Source: Jeotgalibacillus sp. S-D1 (lineage in GTDB: Bacteria; Bacillota; Bacilli; Bacillales; Jeotgalibacillaceae). Taken from it: a DNA stretch of 64,000 nucleotides. This document shows, piece by piece, positions 26,781 through 34,840 of this stretch. The stretch is taken from positions 186,001-250,000 of the forward strand of contig NZ_SMZR01000004.1 of the NCBI RefSeq assembly GCF_004358665.1, in the 5' to 3' direction. The notes under the pieces are model-generated. The model saw only the letters and a program-made list of their open reading frames with translations. It made no database searches and had not been told where the DNA came from. The translations under genes and the position numbers were made by a program. The first letter of the stretch is position 1. Every line of letters starts with the position of its first letter.

Positions 26781-26830
26781 AAAAAGGGAAAATGACGCTG
26801 CTCAAAAACCCAGCGTCATTTTCCTTTTTT
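26781..26830. terminator. Bidirectional terminator
   Basis: Long arms AAAAAGGGAAAATGACGCTG and CAGCGTCATTTTCCTTTTTT (one bulged base) flank a ten-base loop, between convergent genes. Confidence 0.93.
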
Positions 26831-26832
26831 AA

Positions 26833-27624
26833 TTAGTTTTCGACTGGCGTTGGTAAAAGTTTTGAACACATTACCATCCATTGATCAAGAGAAAACGATT
26901 CGACAGCATTCTGCTCAATCACAATTTCAAAATAGTCTCTTGCTGCAGGAGAAGCGGCATTGAAATACTTTACCACAGCTTCAATTTGGGAGGAGTCTTC
27001 GAGTGTTCGGTTCACCCATGGTGAAAATGATAGTGTCTTTTTATTTACTTCTTCTTTAACCGGAGCAAGACCATTTCTTGTTAATAATTCCTTCCATTGT
27101 TCAATGGAGAGGGCATTTGCATGGCTCGGATCTCTCATTTCTTCAAACGTGTTCATAAATTGTGCCAGCATTTTGTCATCCGGGGATACATTATCAATCA
27201 ACAGGAATCTGCCTCCAGGCTTAAGCACCCGAACAGCCTCCTGGATGAATTTCTCCGGATTGGGAAAATGATGGGCTGCTATTCTGCAAGTGACGATCGT
27301 GAAGGTGTCGTTTAAAAATGGAATGTTTTCTGCGTCCGCTACAACAAATTGTACATTAGGAAATTGTGTCAAATACGTTGAAGTGTTTTGCAGCATCTCT
27401 CTTGTGAGATCAGTTGCGTAAAGTAAAGAAAGATGCGGGGCCAGGGACTTTACTACGTGTCCGCCGCCAGTTGCAAGATCCAAACCGACATCGTTTGGAT
27501 CTGGATTTAACCAGTTTACAAGCGTTGTCAGATCGTTTCCGGTTGCATGTGTCTGACTGGTTGCATATGCATCGGCATACTTTGAAAAAGTTGATTTAAC
27601 CTGATCCTTTTTCTCTTCACTCAT
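26833..27624 (-). CDS. Class I SAM-dependent methyltransferase
   Basis: This is a 263-residue methyltransferase of the UbiE/YcgJ type. The SAM-binding motif I is VGLDLATGGGHVVKSLAPH near residues 42-60, an acidic residue ends strand 2 (YATDLT), motif II is VVADAENIPF and motif III is VLKPGGRFLLIDNV. The C-terminal part differs from quinone methyltransferases, so the substrate is unknown. A site GGGAGGTGC precedes ATG. It is convergent with the helical hypothetical gene and shares its terminator. It acts in the cytosol. Confidence 0.88.
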   Translation of the reverse strand: MSEEKKDQVKSTFSKYADAYATSQTHATGNDLTTLVNWLNPDPNDVGLDLATGGGHVVKSLAPHLSLLYATDLTREMLQNTSTYLTQFPNVQFVVADAENIPFLNDTFTIVTCRIAAHHFPNPEKFIQEAVRVLKPGGRFLLIDNVSPDDKMLAQFMNTFEEMRDPSHANALSIEQWKELLTRNGLAPVKEEVNKKTLSFSPWVNRTLEDSSQIEAVVKYFNAASPAARDYFEIVIEQNAVESFSLDQWMVMCSKLLPTPVEN

Positions 27625-27740
27625 GACTAGGCACCTCCCATGATATAGGTCCAGTGTAGCGGTTTGTTTGGCTGATGAACAGGAGCGAATTACGCACCAC
27701 AGCCATAAGTATTACTTATCGCGAATGGGAGTATCTGCTC

Positions 27741-28928
27741 TTATTTGGGTTCCATATCCATGCGGATTTCTATATTGTTCATCCGTTCGGTCAGGGTCTC
27801 ATTTACATATTGCTTATGCTCAGAAAGATCACACCATCTGAAGTCTTGTTGATCAAATTCGTCTAAAGGAAGTACCGTAAACGAAGAAAATTCCTCAGAG
27901 AAGGAAGTGAAAGTAGGGATGGCATAAACGGAACGCATGTCGACTGAATCATTTTCTTTGGATAGATCAAAACCTAATATAGCCCCGGTTAATCGGGGAC
28001 AGTCCAGCTCGGGAACGCGATCATCAAACGGACCTGAAATAAAATTACCCAATGAATAGGCTACTAGTGTCTTACTCCCGTTTTTGCCTTCAATCCATTC
28101 AATCGGCTGCAGGACATGGGGATGATGCCCGATGATAATATCCGCACCCTGACTGGCTAATTTATCGGCGAGTTCCTCCTGCTCTATCGTGGGCTGCTGA
28201 TACTCTTTCCCCCAATGAATACCCACGGCAACAAGGTCAGCCATTTCATTTGCCCTCGCTACGTCCTGGAGAAGTTTATCTTCATTTTCTGTGAAAATAT
28301 TGATTGAGTATTCAAGCTCTACAGGTTTATTTGAACTGTATGTAGAGGAAATAAGTGCAATAGAGATCCCGTTTCGTTCGATAATGGGAATGGCATTTTG
28401 TTCTTCAATGGATGTATAGACTCCGCTCAGCAATACATCAGGGTAGTTTGTGCGCCAGAAATCTACATTTCTATCTAACCCTGATACTTCCATATCAAGC
28501 GTATGATTGTTGGCAAGCTGAAGCATATTAAAACCAGCACGGTAAAAGGAGTGACCGAGCTCATAAGGGTTATTAAACACAAAATCCCCGTCACCAAGAC
28601 CAAACTCCGCTCCGGTAATAGGTGTTTCCTGGTTGGCGTATGAAAAATCGCCTTTTTTTATTAAATAATCAACATTGCCCAGCAACTGATCAAACATAAA
28701 ACTGCCATCTTCTTGCCGGGCATCATATAAAATAGGCCGCTCCACTAATAAATCGCCAACCGCTGTGAAGTGTGCGCTTGTCACTTCAGAGGGCGGGGGT
28801 GGAAGGTCGTCGGTAACCTGGGCAGCAGCATTCGATTCTTCTTTTTCATTTTGAGGGTTGGTTTTGTAAGGCTCTGAGGCACAACCGGCTAAAGTGATTG
28901 AAATTAACAGTAAAATCAGATATTTCAA
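27741..28928 (-). CDS. CapA-family lipoprotein (metallophosphatase fold)
   Basis: This is a 395-residue surface lipoprotein of the CapA / poly-gamma-glutamate family. The signal peptide ends in a lipobox LAGC with Cys at residue 16, followed by a linker rich in Asn, Glu and Pro. The metallophosphoesterase-like core has VGDLLVERP, YANQETPI, LANNHTLDM, GIHWGKEYQQ and GHHPHVLQPIEW, the typical set of metal-site motifs. Members take part in capsule polymer assembly or have unknown hydrolase roles. The assigned start is TTG, nine bases after GGGAG. No other capsule gene is near, so a PGA role is not claimed. Confidence 0.88.
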   Translation of the reverse strand: MKYLILLLISITLAGCASEPYKTNPQNEKEESNAAAQVTDDLPPPPSEVTSAHFTAVGDLLVERPILYDARQEDGSFMFDQLLGNVDYLIKKGDFSYANQETPITGAEFGLGDGDFVFNNPYELGHSFYRAGFNMLQLANNHTLDMEVSGLDRNVDFWRTNYPDVLLSGVYTSIEEQNAIPIIERNGISIALISSTYSSNKPVELEYSINIFTENEDKLLQDVARANEMADLVAVGIHWGKEYQQPTIEQEELADKLASQGADIIIGHHPHVLQPIEWIEGKNGSKTLVAYSLGNFISGPFDDRVPELDCPRLTGAILGFDLSKENDSVDMRSVYAIPTFTSFSEEFSSFTVLPLDEFDQQDFRWCDLSEHKQYVNETLTERMNNIEIRMDMEPK

Positions 28929-29134
28929 TAGACATGTCTCCCAGCTGGTAGAATAATGTAAACCCGTTCAGTTCACTAGTATTCTATCATGCACTATTGG
29001 CTAATTAAATATGAAAAATGAAAAAAAAGTAAAAAATAGAAATAATGTTCTCCTTGACCAAAAGTTGAAGTTGCCGCACCCTGTAATAAGCATACCTTTT
29101 GAAACAGGATGCGAAAAACTCAATAAATGACAAA

Positions 29135-29172
29135 AAGAATGCCTTCATGAATGTATTCATGAAGGCATTCTT
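29135..29172. repeat. Long perfect hairpin (18-bp arms), terminator of the ECF operon
   Basis: The arms begin AAGAATGCCTTCATGAAT (29135-29152) and are perfectly complementary to 29155-29172. It follows the minus-strand sigma operon and can end its transcription. It closely resembles the hairpin at 36604, and like that one it lies about 84 bases before a GGTTCATT repeat end. Confidence 0.85.
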
Positions 29173-29218
29173 AGTTAAGGCGGAATCATTTTTTACTCTA
29201 TAATAAGTTGAACGCTTA

Positions 29219-29234
29219 GGTTCATTGGAGCGGA
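29219..29234. repeat. Left-arm remnant of the dispersed repeat
   Basis: GGTTCATTGGAGCGGA, preceded by TTA, matches the left end of the 128-bp elements at 36687 and 49894. The right arm is missing, though a TGAAC follows at 29250. Confidence 0.5.
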
Positions 29235-29297
29235 AGAAAGCTGACCAACCATGAACAATAGTTTTAGTATCGATTCACGCCTTAGAAAGTAAGGCGG

Positions 29298-30371
29298 CTA
29301 TTGGACTGGCTCTTTCTTTTTAAATAATTTCACTCCTATAACTACAAGTACGATGCTCAGGAGAATGGTTTGGAAATATCGGTCAAACCAGTACCACAGA
29401 TCAATTTGAATCCACTCTCTGAAGGTGGGGGCAAGGGCTGGAATAAGCCCGTTAAAAAGCAGGTAGTATACGCCAATAAAAATCAACCCAGCTCCAAGCC
29501 ATCGCTGGTATTGGTGGAAGAAGCCAAATACCGGCTCGTCGTAAAGTTCCTCTTTTCCGTAGCGGGAAGCTTTTTGAAGACCGTCAAAAAAGCTGTAGAA
29601 CCAAATTAACGGGATGATAAATAAAAACAGTCCCAATCGTAAAGCATCTAGAATATAGATGGTAAATAAAAAAGCTGCCATAAGCTGAATGCCCCGATGC
29701 TGCAAGCCCAGATAAAGATGGCCTGCACCAGGAAAAATGGAGAGGACCGTTGCAATTGCAGCGCTCTTTTTCCCTCCCTTTCTGTGAGCTTCAAGGTCTT
29801 CAAGAACCGATTGGTCCTTTAAATCTTCCCCTTTTTGCTTTCGGGAAAGCATCTGCATGGCATCAACGAAGCTGTAGATCCAGATAACCGGAAGTAAAAT
29901 AGCAAATAATAAAAAGGCATTTAGTTGAAGCAGTATAGTGACGAAAAAGATCATCGCTGCCATTCCGAAGAATGTCACCATAAAAGTCAGACCTCTGTTC
30001 ATTAACCCCAGCTGGAAATGCCCCAAACCTGGGAAGAAGGAGAGAATGATGGTAAAAAAGCGTTCTGAATCCCCCTGGTAGCTTGTAAAATACCTTCTTG
30101 AGCGGGAAAGCTCTCCGTCATTTGTTTTGGTCTTTAGTTTATTTAGACTCAGAATAATATCCAAAAAGCTGACGCCATAGAGGATAAGCCCGCCTAAAAC
30201 CAGGATTAAAAAGAAGTAATCATTGCTCATAAATAGCAAGACAAATCCGCTTGCCAAAAGCCCCATGACAAGAAAGAAATATAAAAAACCTCTGATAACA
30301 TTACCTATATAAACATGTCCCCAGCCTGGCATAATGGATAATAAAAAAGCAATAACTGGTGATTTGGTCAT
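29298..30371 (-). CDS. Membrane protein with three TM2-like repeats
   Basis: This is a 357-residue integral membrane protein with no enzyme motif. Three copies of a TM2-like unit are visible: SIMPGWGHVYIGNVIRGFLY (about 12), SFFPGLGHFQLGLMNRGL (about 110) and SIFPGAGHLYLGLQHRGI (about 207), each S-x-x-PG-x-GH-x-x-LG-x-x-x-RG followed by a hydrophobic pair. A C-terminal helical hairpin and lysine tail close it. Its ATG overlaps the anti-sigma stop (ATGA), so it belongs to the sigma operon. It may be a membrane co-regulator or a main target of the stress response; its function is unknown. Confidence 0.85.
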   Translation of the reverse strand: MTKSPVIAFLLSIMPGWGHVYIGNVIRGFLYFFLVMGLLASGFVLLFMSNDYFFLILVLGGLILYGVSFLDIILSLNKLKTKTNDGELSRSRRYFTSYQGDSERFFTIILSFFPGLGHFQLGLMNRGLTFMVTFFGMAAMIFFVTILLQLNAFLLFAILLPVIWIYSFVDAMQMLSRKQKGEDLKDQSVLEDLEAHRKGGKKSAAIATVLSIFPGAGHLYLGLQHRGIQLMAAFLFTIYILDALRLGLFLFIIPLIWFYSFFDGLQKASRYGKEELYDEPVFGFFHQYQRWLGAGLIFIGVYYLLFNGLIPALAPTFREWIQIDLWYWFDRYFQTILLSIVLVVIGVKLFKKKEPVQ

Positions 30372-30817
30372 TCTGATTCCTCCTTGGGTGATGGATCCAT
30401 CTGGATAAATAGACGCTCAGTTTGTTCCAAAAGGGAAGAGGTGATCGATGGAGCTTCCTTAAATTCCTCTTCTTCCTGCAAGGATGTTTCATCCATAAAA
30501 GAGGAGAAAACACCGGTACTTGCAAGCATGAGGGCTGCTGCTGCTGAGATGAAAAAATGTGTAACGGTTTTACGCTGAGCGCTTCCAGCGGATTTTTTTA
30601 CAGGCTTGTGACCTGATAACTGTTCAGAAAGAATGGCTGTCATTACTTGTTTTTCCACTGAAAAATCCATTGAGGGGCTAAAACGTTCAGTTGTTTCTTC
30701 GTAGCTGGATAAACAATGCATGCAAGTTGTAATATGATCCTCCATTTTTCTTTCCGTTAATGAATCGAGTTCTCCCTGCACGTAATCTTTCCATTGTTGT
30801 TTTGTGTAATGTGTCAT
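30368..30817 (-). CDS. Zinc-finger anti-sigma factor, membrane-anchored
   Basis: This is a predicted anti-sigma factor of about 149 residues that would hold the ECF sigma factor inactive at the membrane. The N-terminal zinc-binding anti-sigma domain has the H-x3-C-x2-C motif (DHITTCMHCL). One membrane segment follows (FFISAAAALMLASTGVF), then an acidic extracytoplasmic tail. The ATG at 30817 is chosen because GGAGGAG lies at proper distance and because it overlaps the sigma stop codon (ATGA); earlier in-frame ATGs lack such a site. It is translationally coupled to genes on both sides. Confidence 0.88.
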   Translation of the reverse strand: MTHYTKQQWKDYVQGELDSLTERKMEDHITTCMHCLSSYEETTERFSPSMDFSVEKQVMTAILSEQLSGHKPVKKSAGSAQRKTVTHFFISAAAALMLASTGVFSSFMDETSLQEEEEFKEAPSITSSLLEQTERLFIQMDPSPKEESE

Positions 30818-31359
30818 CTGAACTCCTCCTCCCGCCAATGCTTTTTCATCCATTGCCGGCCGCGATATAATCTCATTTTTACAGCTGATAATTCCAGATC
30901 ATGTTCTTGCGCAATTTCTTCATAGGATTTTTCCTCTATATAAAATGCGTGGATAACAACACGGTAATTATCCGGCAATTCCTCTAAACGTTTGAATAGA
31001 TGCTCGTTCCTGCTTTGTTTAATGAGCTTGGAATCAATTGAATCCATCCCATCATCAAGGTAAGGAGCCACTTTATCCAAATCATCATCACGGTCAGATC
31101 GCCTGCTTCTTTTTCTCTTCATATCAATTGCATGCCGTACTGATATTTGCCTTATCCACGTCTTAAGCCCTTCCTGACGATAGTTAGGGAGCGCATGGTA
31201 TATTTTCATTAATATTTCCTGAACGGCATCCTCTGCATCTTTTTCATGACGGAGGACACCATAGGCAAGTTGATAAATATAACGCTGGTAGGAACGGATA
31301 AACAGTCTGAACACTGAGGCATCCTGCATAACCAGCTTCTTAATATCAATCTCCTGCAC
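30814..31359 (-). CDS. ECF-family RNA polymerase sigma factor
   Basis: This is an extracytoplasmic-function sigma factor, about 181 residues. Region 2 is visible as FIRSYQRYIYQLAYGVLRHEKDAEDAVQEIL, and region 4 as LEELPDNYRVVIHAFYIEEKSYEEIA followed by the DNA-binding helix LSAVKMRLYRGRQWM. GTG at 31359 follows AGGGAGGTGG at ideal spacing, and I prefer it to an ATG eight codons upstream, which overlaps that site. The first gene of a three-gene operon, it is controlled by the anti-sigma that follows. The stress signal cannot be read, and I found no convincing ECF autoregulated promoter. Confidence 0.92.
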   Translation of the reverse strand: MQEIDIKKLVMQDASVFRLFIRSYQRYIYQLAYGVLRHEKDAEDAVQEILMKIYHALPNYRQEGLKTWIRQISVRHAIDMKRKRSRRSDRDDDLDKVAPYLDDGMDSIDSKLIKQSRNEHLFKRLEELPDNYRVVIHAFYIEEKSYEEIAQEHDLELSAVKMRLYRGRQWMKKHWREEEFR

Positions 31360-31666
31360 CCGTTCCACCTCCCTTGCAAACAAGCTGCTTAATAATTGAC
31401 GTTCAAACTGTGTGTAAGTACTACATTTTTATGAATGAATTAATTTCATAAATATCTATTATAAAGCAATTTGAAATCTAAACATACAATACTGGTCAGA
31501 AAGGTATTATGTATTTAAAAAGAATGAAGGGGCAGCATAATAACAGGTCGAGGCGGCAGTGATGGCAGACTCACACGGCTGGAAAGATTTCAAAAAGTTT
31601 AAAGGAATGGCACTTTGGGTAAAGTATGATATAGTTTAAAAAACGAATAGAAATTCCCTAAAAAGG

Positions 31667-31775
31667 GGAGTAGCGACCGTCACCGGTTAATGAGCCGTCA
31701 TTACAGTGGATTTCCACTCGGTTCATTAAGCTTTAGAAGGAAAGTGAACTAAAGTACGCAAGACCTTTTTATGAG
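31667..31775 (+). ncRNA. yybP-ykoY manganese riboswitch
   Basis: The segment has the family's conserved ends: AAAAAGGGGAGTAGCG at the 5' side and GTACGCAAGACCTTTTT at the 3' side, with two stem-loops between. Aptamers of this family bind Mn2+. The closing stem pairs AAAAAGG (31670-31676) with CCTTTTT (31764-31770). The same 3' strand is also the left arm of the terminator at 31760-31816. Mn2+ binding should therefore prevent termination and switch on the exchanger gene. Confidence 0.9.
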
Positions 31776-31816
31776 TTCTTACTTTTTGGTAAGCATTCAT
31801 AAAAGGGTCTTTTTTC
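31760..31816 (+). terminator. Riboswitch-controlled terminator
   Basis: The arms 31760-31774 (AAGACCTTTTTATGA) and 31797-31812 pair with an inner CTTAC/GTAAG helix and are followed by a run of T. The left arm belongs to the aptamer's closing stem, so the two structures exclude each other. Confidence 0.88.
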
Positions 31817-31836
31817 GTCTAAAAGGAGGAATAATA

Positions 31837-32832
31837 ATGGTTTTTGTTTGGTTTATTTTAGCGGCTGCTGTTACAGTTTTTGCAGCAATTAAACTGTCGC
31901 GTTATGCAGATGTGATAAGCAGCAAGACATCGATGGGCGGCTTGCTGGTAGGTACGCTCCTGCTGGCTGGAGCCACTTCACTCCCGGAGGTAACGACCAG
32001 CATTTCGGCGGTTGTGATTGGAAATGTGGACATCGCTGTTGGAAATGTACTAGGGTCAAATTTGTTTAATCTGTTTATCATTGCCTGTTTTGATTTGTAT
32101 TTTAGAAAAAAACGGTTGTATCAATGGGCTAGCAAGGATCATTTATATACTGCAGGCCTGGGGATTCTTCTGACTCTACTGGCTCTGACCGCTCTTCTGC
32201 TTCAAATTGACTATCAAGTATTGGGTATCGGTATTGATTCATTTGTTATAGCGATTGCTTATATAGTGGGAATATTTATTATTAGCAGACTTCCGAAACC
32301 AACGCAGGTGGAGCAGCCCTCGGAGGTTGAGAAAGCAGATAACCATGCAGTTGCTTCATCCCTGACACCAAAGCAGGCAATCATCCGCTTTATTATTGCT
32401 GCGATTGTCATTATGGGGGCAGGTACTGCTCTATCAGTTACTGGTGACCAGATTGCTGTTATAACTGGATTAGGCTCTAGTTTTGTAGGAAGTTTTCTAA
32501 TTGCAGCTACGACGTCGCTGCCGGAAGCCATAGCAGTTTTTGTAGCACTTAGATTGAAAAATGTAAATCTGGCTTTGGGCTCTATTTTAGGAAGCAACAT
32601 TTTCAATATGCTGATCTTAGCAGGCTCTGATATTGCCTATCGCAGCGGTTCCATTATAGCTGATGTTTCAGATTCTCATATCGTAACAGCCAGTGGAGTA
32701 TTGATATTATCGATTGTTCTTTTGTATTCAGTCGTGCAAAAAAAACCAAGATCAACCTTTGTTTATATCATTCCTTCACTGCTTATCGTAATTGGCTATT
32801 TTATATCCAGCTATCTGATATTTATGGGGTAG
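31837..32832 (+). CDS. CaCA-family cation exchanger under Mn2+ riboswitch
   Basis: This is a 331-residue sodium/calcium exchanger-type (CaCA) membrane protein with two inverted halves. The alpha repeats are LAGATSLPEVTTSISAVVIG / GNVLGSNLFNL in the first half and AATTSLPEAIAV / GSILGSNIFNMLILA in the second, containing the ion-binding Glu residues. ATG at 31837 is chosen after AAAAGGAGG; an earlier in-frame ATG lies inside the terminator and is not used. The Mn2+ riboswitch directly upstream suggests that this exchanger exports Mn2+ (or Mn2+ and Ca2+), an inference from regulation. A close paralogue follows at 33804. Confidence 0.88.
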   Translation: MVFVWFILAAAVTVFAAIKLSRYADVISSKTSMGGLLVGTLLLAGATSLPEVTTSISAVVIGNVDIAVGNVLGSNLFNLFIIACFDLYFRKKRLYQWASKDHLYTAGLGILLTLLALTALLLQIDYQVLGIGIDSFVIAIAYIVGIFIISRLPKPTQVEQPSEVEKADNHAVASSLTPKQAIIRFIIAAIVIMGAGTALSVTGDQIAVITGLGSSFVGSFLIAATTSLPEAIAVFVALRLKNVNLALGSILGSNIFNMLILAGSDIAYRSGSIIADVSDSHIVTASGVLILSIVLLYSVVQKKPRSTFVYIIPSLLIVIGYFISSYLIFMG

Positions 32833-32897
32833 CCTGCTTTAAATTGAGTGAAGCAGAAGGATATACTGCAACGTTTATAAATAGGGACAGGAGAAAG

Positions 32898-32928
32898 AAA
32901 CAGACTCTTTTATGGGTCTGTTTTTTTT
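32898..32928 (+). terminator. Terminator after first exchanger
   Basis: The arms AACAGACT and GGTCTGTT flank an eight-base loop and are followed by eight T, separating the exchanger from the YtaF-like gene. Confidence 0.85.
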
Positions 32929-33012
32929 GTATTCCACAACCTTAAAGCAAAATCACAGATTTAAGCGCGAGTCATACAATGGCTATATCCTTTTATCGAA
33001 GGAGATGATGGT

Positions 33013-33678
33013 TTGCTCATTTTAGCCGGAAAGCTTCTGTTGATTCTGGCTGTAAGTCTGGACAGCTTTGGGGTAGGGGTTTCCTATGGCCTAAGGAGAA
33101 TAACCATTCCTTTTACCGGGCTATGTACCATTATGCTTTGTTCGGGATTTATGGTTATGACCTCGATGTCGATAGGTAAGCTTTTAACAGCTGTTATATC
33201 CGTCGAGATCATTGAAATTTTTGGAGGCCTGATTCTTATAGCGATTGGACTCATTAGTCTTAAGGCTGCACTGACCTCAAGGGATAAGAAAAAATCTGAC
33301 TCGCAAAAGCATGTCATGCCTGTCAAAACAATTGAGGAAGAGGTCCGCGGCAGTTTTTTTCAAAAGTTAAAGCTTGTCATTAAGGTATTAAAGAACTCCC
33401 AGGCAGCGGATGTCGATCGCAACGGCAGAATTTCATTTAATGAGGGGCTTTTGCTGGGGATTGTCCTTGGTCTTGATGCATTTGGAGCGGGAATGGGTGC
33501 CGCGCTGCTTGGATATTCCCCTGTCATCACTTCTTGTTTCATTGCTTTTCTAAGTGCAGCATTCGTATACTTTGGAATGAAATCAGGATTTTACCTTACG
33601 AAATGGAATTGGGCTCAAAAGATGTCTTTACTTCCTCCAATTCTGTTAATTGCAATAGGGGTTTACTACATGATCTAA
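33013..33678 (+). CDS. ytaF: YtaF-like membrane protein (MntP fold) with EF-hand loop
   Basis: This is a 221-residue membrane protein of the MntP/YtaF group, with six predicted helices as two similar halves: AVSLDSFGVGVSYGL near residue 13 and VLGLDAFGAGMGAAL near 151, each with the conserved Asp of MntP-type Mn2+ exporters. The cytoplasmic loop between the halves has a perfect EF-hand loop, D133-V-D-R-N-G-R-I-S-F-N-E144. The TTG start follows GGAGATGATGG. YtaF of B. subtilis is linked to sporulation; here it lies between two exchangers, so divalent-cation handling is likely. Confidence 0.87.
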   Translation: MLILAGKLLLILAVSLDSFGVGVSYGLRRITIPFTGLCTIMLCSGFMVMTSMSIGKLLTAVISVEIIEIFGGLILIAIGLISLKAALTSRDKKKSDSQKHVMPVKTIEEEVRGSFFQKLKLVIKVLKNSQAADVDRNGRISFNEGLLLGIVLGLDAFGAGMGAALLGYSPVITSCFIAFLSAAFVYFGMKSGFYLTKWNWAQKMSLLPPILLIAIGVYYMI

Positions 33679-33689
33679 ACGATTCTCAC

Positions 33690-33727
33690 AATCGCATTCG
33701 TTTAAAATGCGATTTTTCTTTTTTTGT
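33690..33727 (+). terminator. Terminator of the YtaF-like gene
   Basis: The arms AATCGCAT and ATGCGATT with a nine-base loop are followed by TTTCTTTTTTT. Confidence 0.85.
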
Positions 33728-33803
33728 AATGAGATAGTACAGGCTTTAATACACTCAGTAGACGAGCAGTAACTCGACTGTTTGAATTAGAAAGGGGGAA
33801 GGG

Positions 33804-34802
33804 ATGGTCTATCTTATATTTGGACTGGCAGCTGTAGTGACGGTCTTAGCGGCGATTGAATTATCCAACCATGCTGATGCTTTAAGTGAAAAAACATCGC
33901 TTGGAGGATTATTAGTCGGAACCCTGCTTCTTGGAGGAGCAACATCTTTGCCTGAGGTGACAACGAGTTTATCTTCTGTATTTCTGTCAAACCCGGATAT
34001 AGCCGTTGGAAACATGCTTGGGTCAAATTTATTTAATCTGTTTATTATTGCCGGATTTGATCTTTTGCTGAGAAAGTACCGGATTTACAAACTGGTCAAC
34101 AGGGGGCATTTATATACAGCGGGACTTGGACTGGCTCTTTCTTCCATGATGGTTATAGCGCTGGAAAGAAAAACAGAGTACATATTTTTAGGAGTGGGGA
34201 TTGATTCCTTTCTAATTGCTTTTGTTTACGGGACAGGCATGTTTGCGATCAGTAAAATCTCAAAAATGGAAAGTGCTCTTCAGGCAGCTGACGAACAAAT
34301 AGGGGTAAACCATACTAACAGCGCAAAATATCCCACGATCAAAAGGACCGTAATCGGATTTGTACTTGCAGCTGTGGCTATTATGGGGGCGGGAACTCTT
34401 CTTTCCATCTCAGGTGACAGAATTGCAGAGATTACGGGTCTTGGTTCAACGTTTGTCGGAAGTTTTTTAATGGCTGCAACAACTTCATTGCCTGAAGCGG
34501 TAGCCGTTTTAATTGCTTTGAAGTTAAGAAATGTGAATTTAGCAATAGGGTCTATTTTGGGCAGCAATATCTTTAACATGCTTATTCTCGTTATTACTGA
34601 TATCGCCTATAGAAAAGGTCCCATATTGTCTGATGTATCACGATCCCATGAGGTAACGGCCGTTATGATTTCCATTATGTCTCTGTTGCTGATGTATTCA
34701 ATTGCAAGAAAAAATGCCCCATCCAGAATGATGTATTCTGTCCCGTCTCTTTTCATCGTAATAGGTTATTTCATTGCTACTTATCTGCTGTTTAATGGGT
34801 AA
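33804..34802 (+). CDS. CaCA-family cation exchanger, second paralogue
   Basis: This is a 332-residue CaCA exchanger strongly resembling the product at 31837: GGATSLPEVTTSLSSVFL / GNMLGSNLFNLFIIAGFD in half one and ATTSLPEAVAVLIALKLRN / GSILGSNIFNMLIL in half two. The two proteins are clearly paralogues that flank the YtaF-like gene, so a local duplication is likely. AAAGGGGGAAGGG precedes the ATG. I found no second aptamer before this gene, so unlike its sister it is probably not under direct riboswitch control. The ion preference (Ca2+ or Mn2+) is unknown. Confidence 0.88.
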   Translation: MVYLIFGLAAVVTVLAAIELSNHADALSEKTSLGGLLVGTLLLGGATSLPEVTTSLSSVFLSNPDIAVGNMLGSNLFNLFIIAGFDLLLRKYRIYKLVNRGHLYTAGLGLALSSMMVIALERKTEYIFLGVGIDSFLIAFVYGTGMFAISKISKMESALQAADEQIGVNHTNSAKYPTIKRTVIGFVLAAVAIMGAGTLLSISGDRIAEITGLGSTFVGSFLMAATTSLPEAVAVLIALKLRNVNLAIGSILGSNIFNMLILVITDIAYRKGPILSDVSRSHEVTAVMISIMSLLLMYSIARKNAPSRMMYSVPSLFIVIGYFIATYLLFNG

Positions 34803-34804
34803 AT

Positions 34805-34832
34805 AAAAAAACTGCCAGTATGAACCGGCAGC
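34805..34832 (-). terminator. Terminator of the amino-acid ABC operon
   Basis: Read on the minus strand, CTGCC and GGCAG arms flank a ten-base loop and are followed by TTTTTTTATTT, just after the permease stop at 34841. Confidence 0.8.
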
Positions 34833-34840
34833 TTGTGGTA

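Noticed and set aside
31384-31520. ECF-type autoregulatory promoter upstream of the sigma gene
   Set aside because: A CGTC is present near 31398 on the minus strand, but no AAC-type -35 element lies at 16-17 bases from it.
31771-31836. Earlier ATG that would add 22 residues to the first exchanger
   Set aside because: It lies inside the riboswitch terminator and has no ribosome binding site, while ATG 31837 follows AAAAGGAGG.
32833-33803. Possible further yybP-ykoY aptamers before the YtaF-like gene and the second exchanger
   Set aside because: Neither the GGGGAGTAGC start nor the GCAAGACC end motif is present; only ordinary terminators are seen.
32259-34579. Antisense reading frames of about 100 codons in both exchanger genes with similar translations
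   Set aside because: The similarity follows from the two exchangers being paralogues; neither frame has a start signal.
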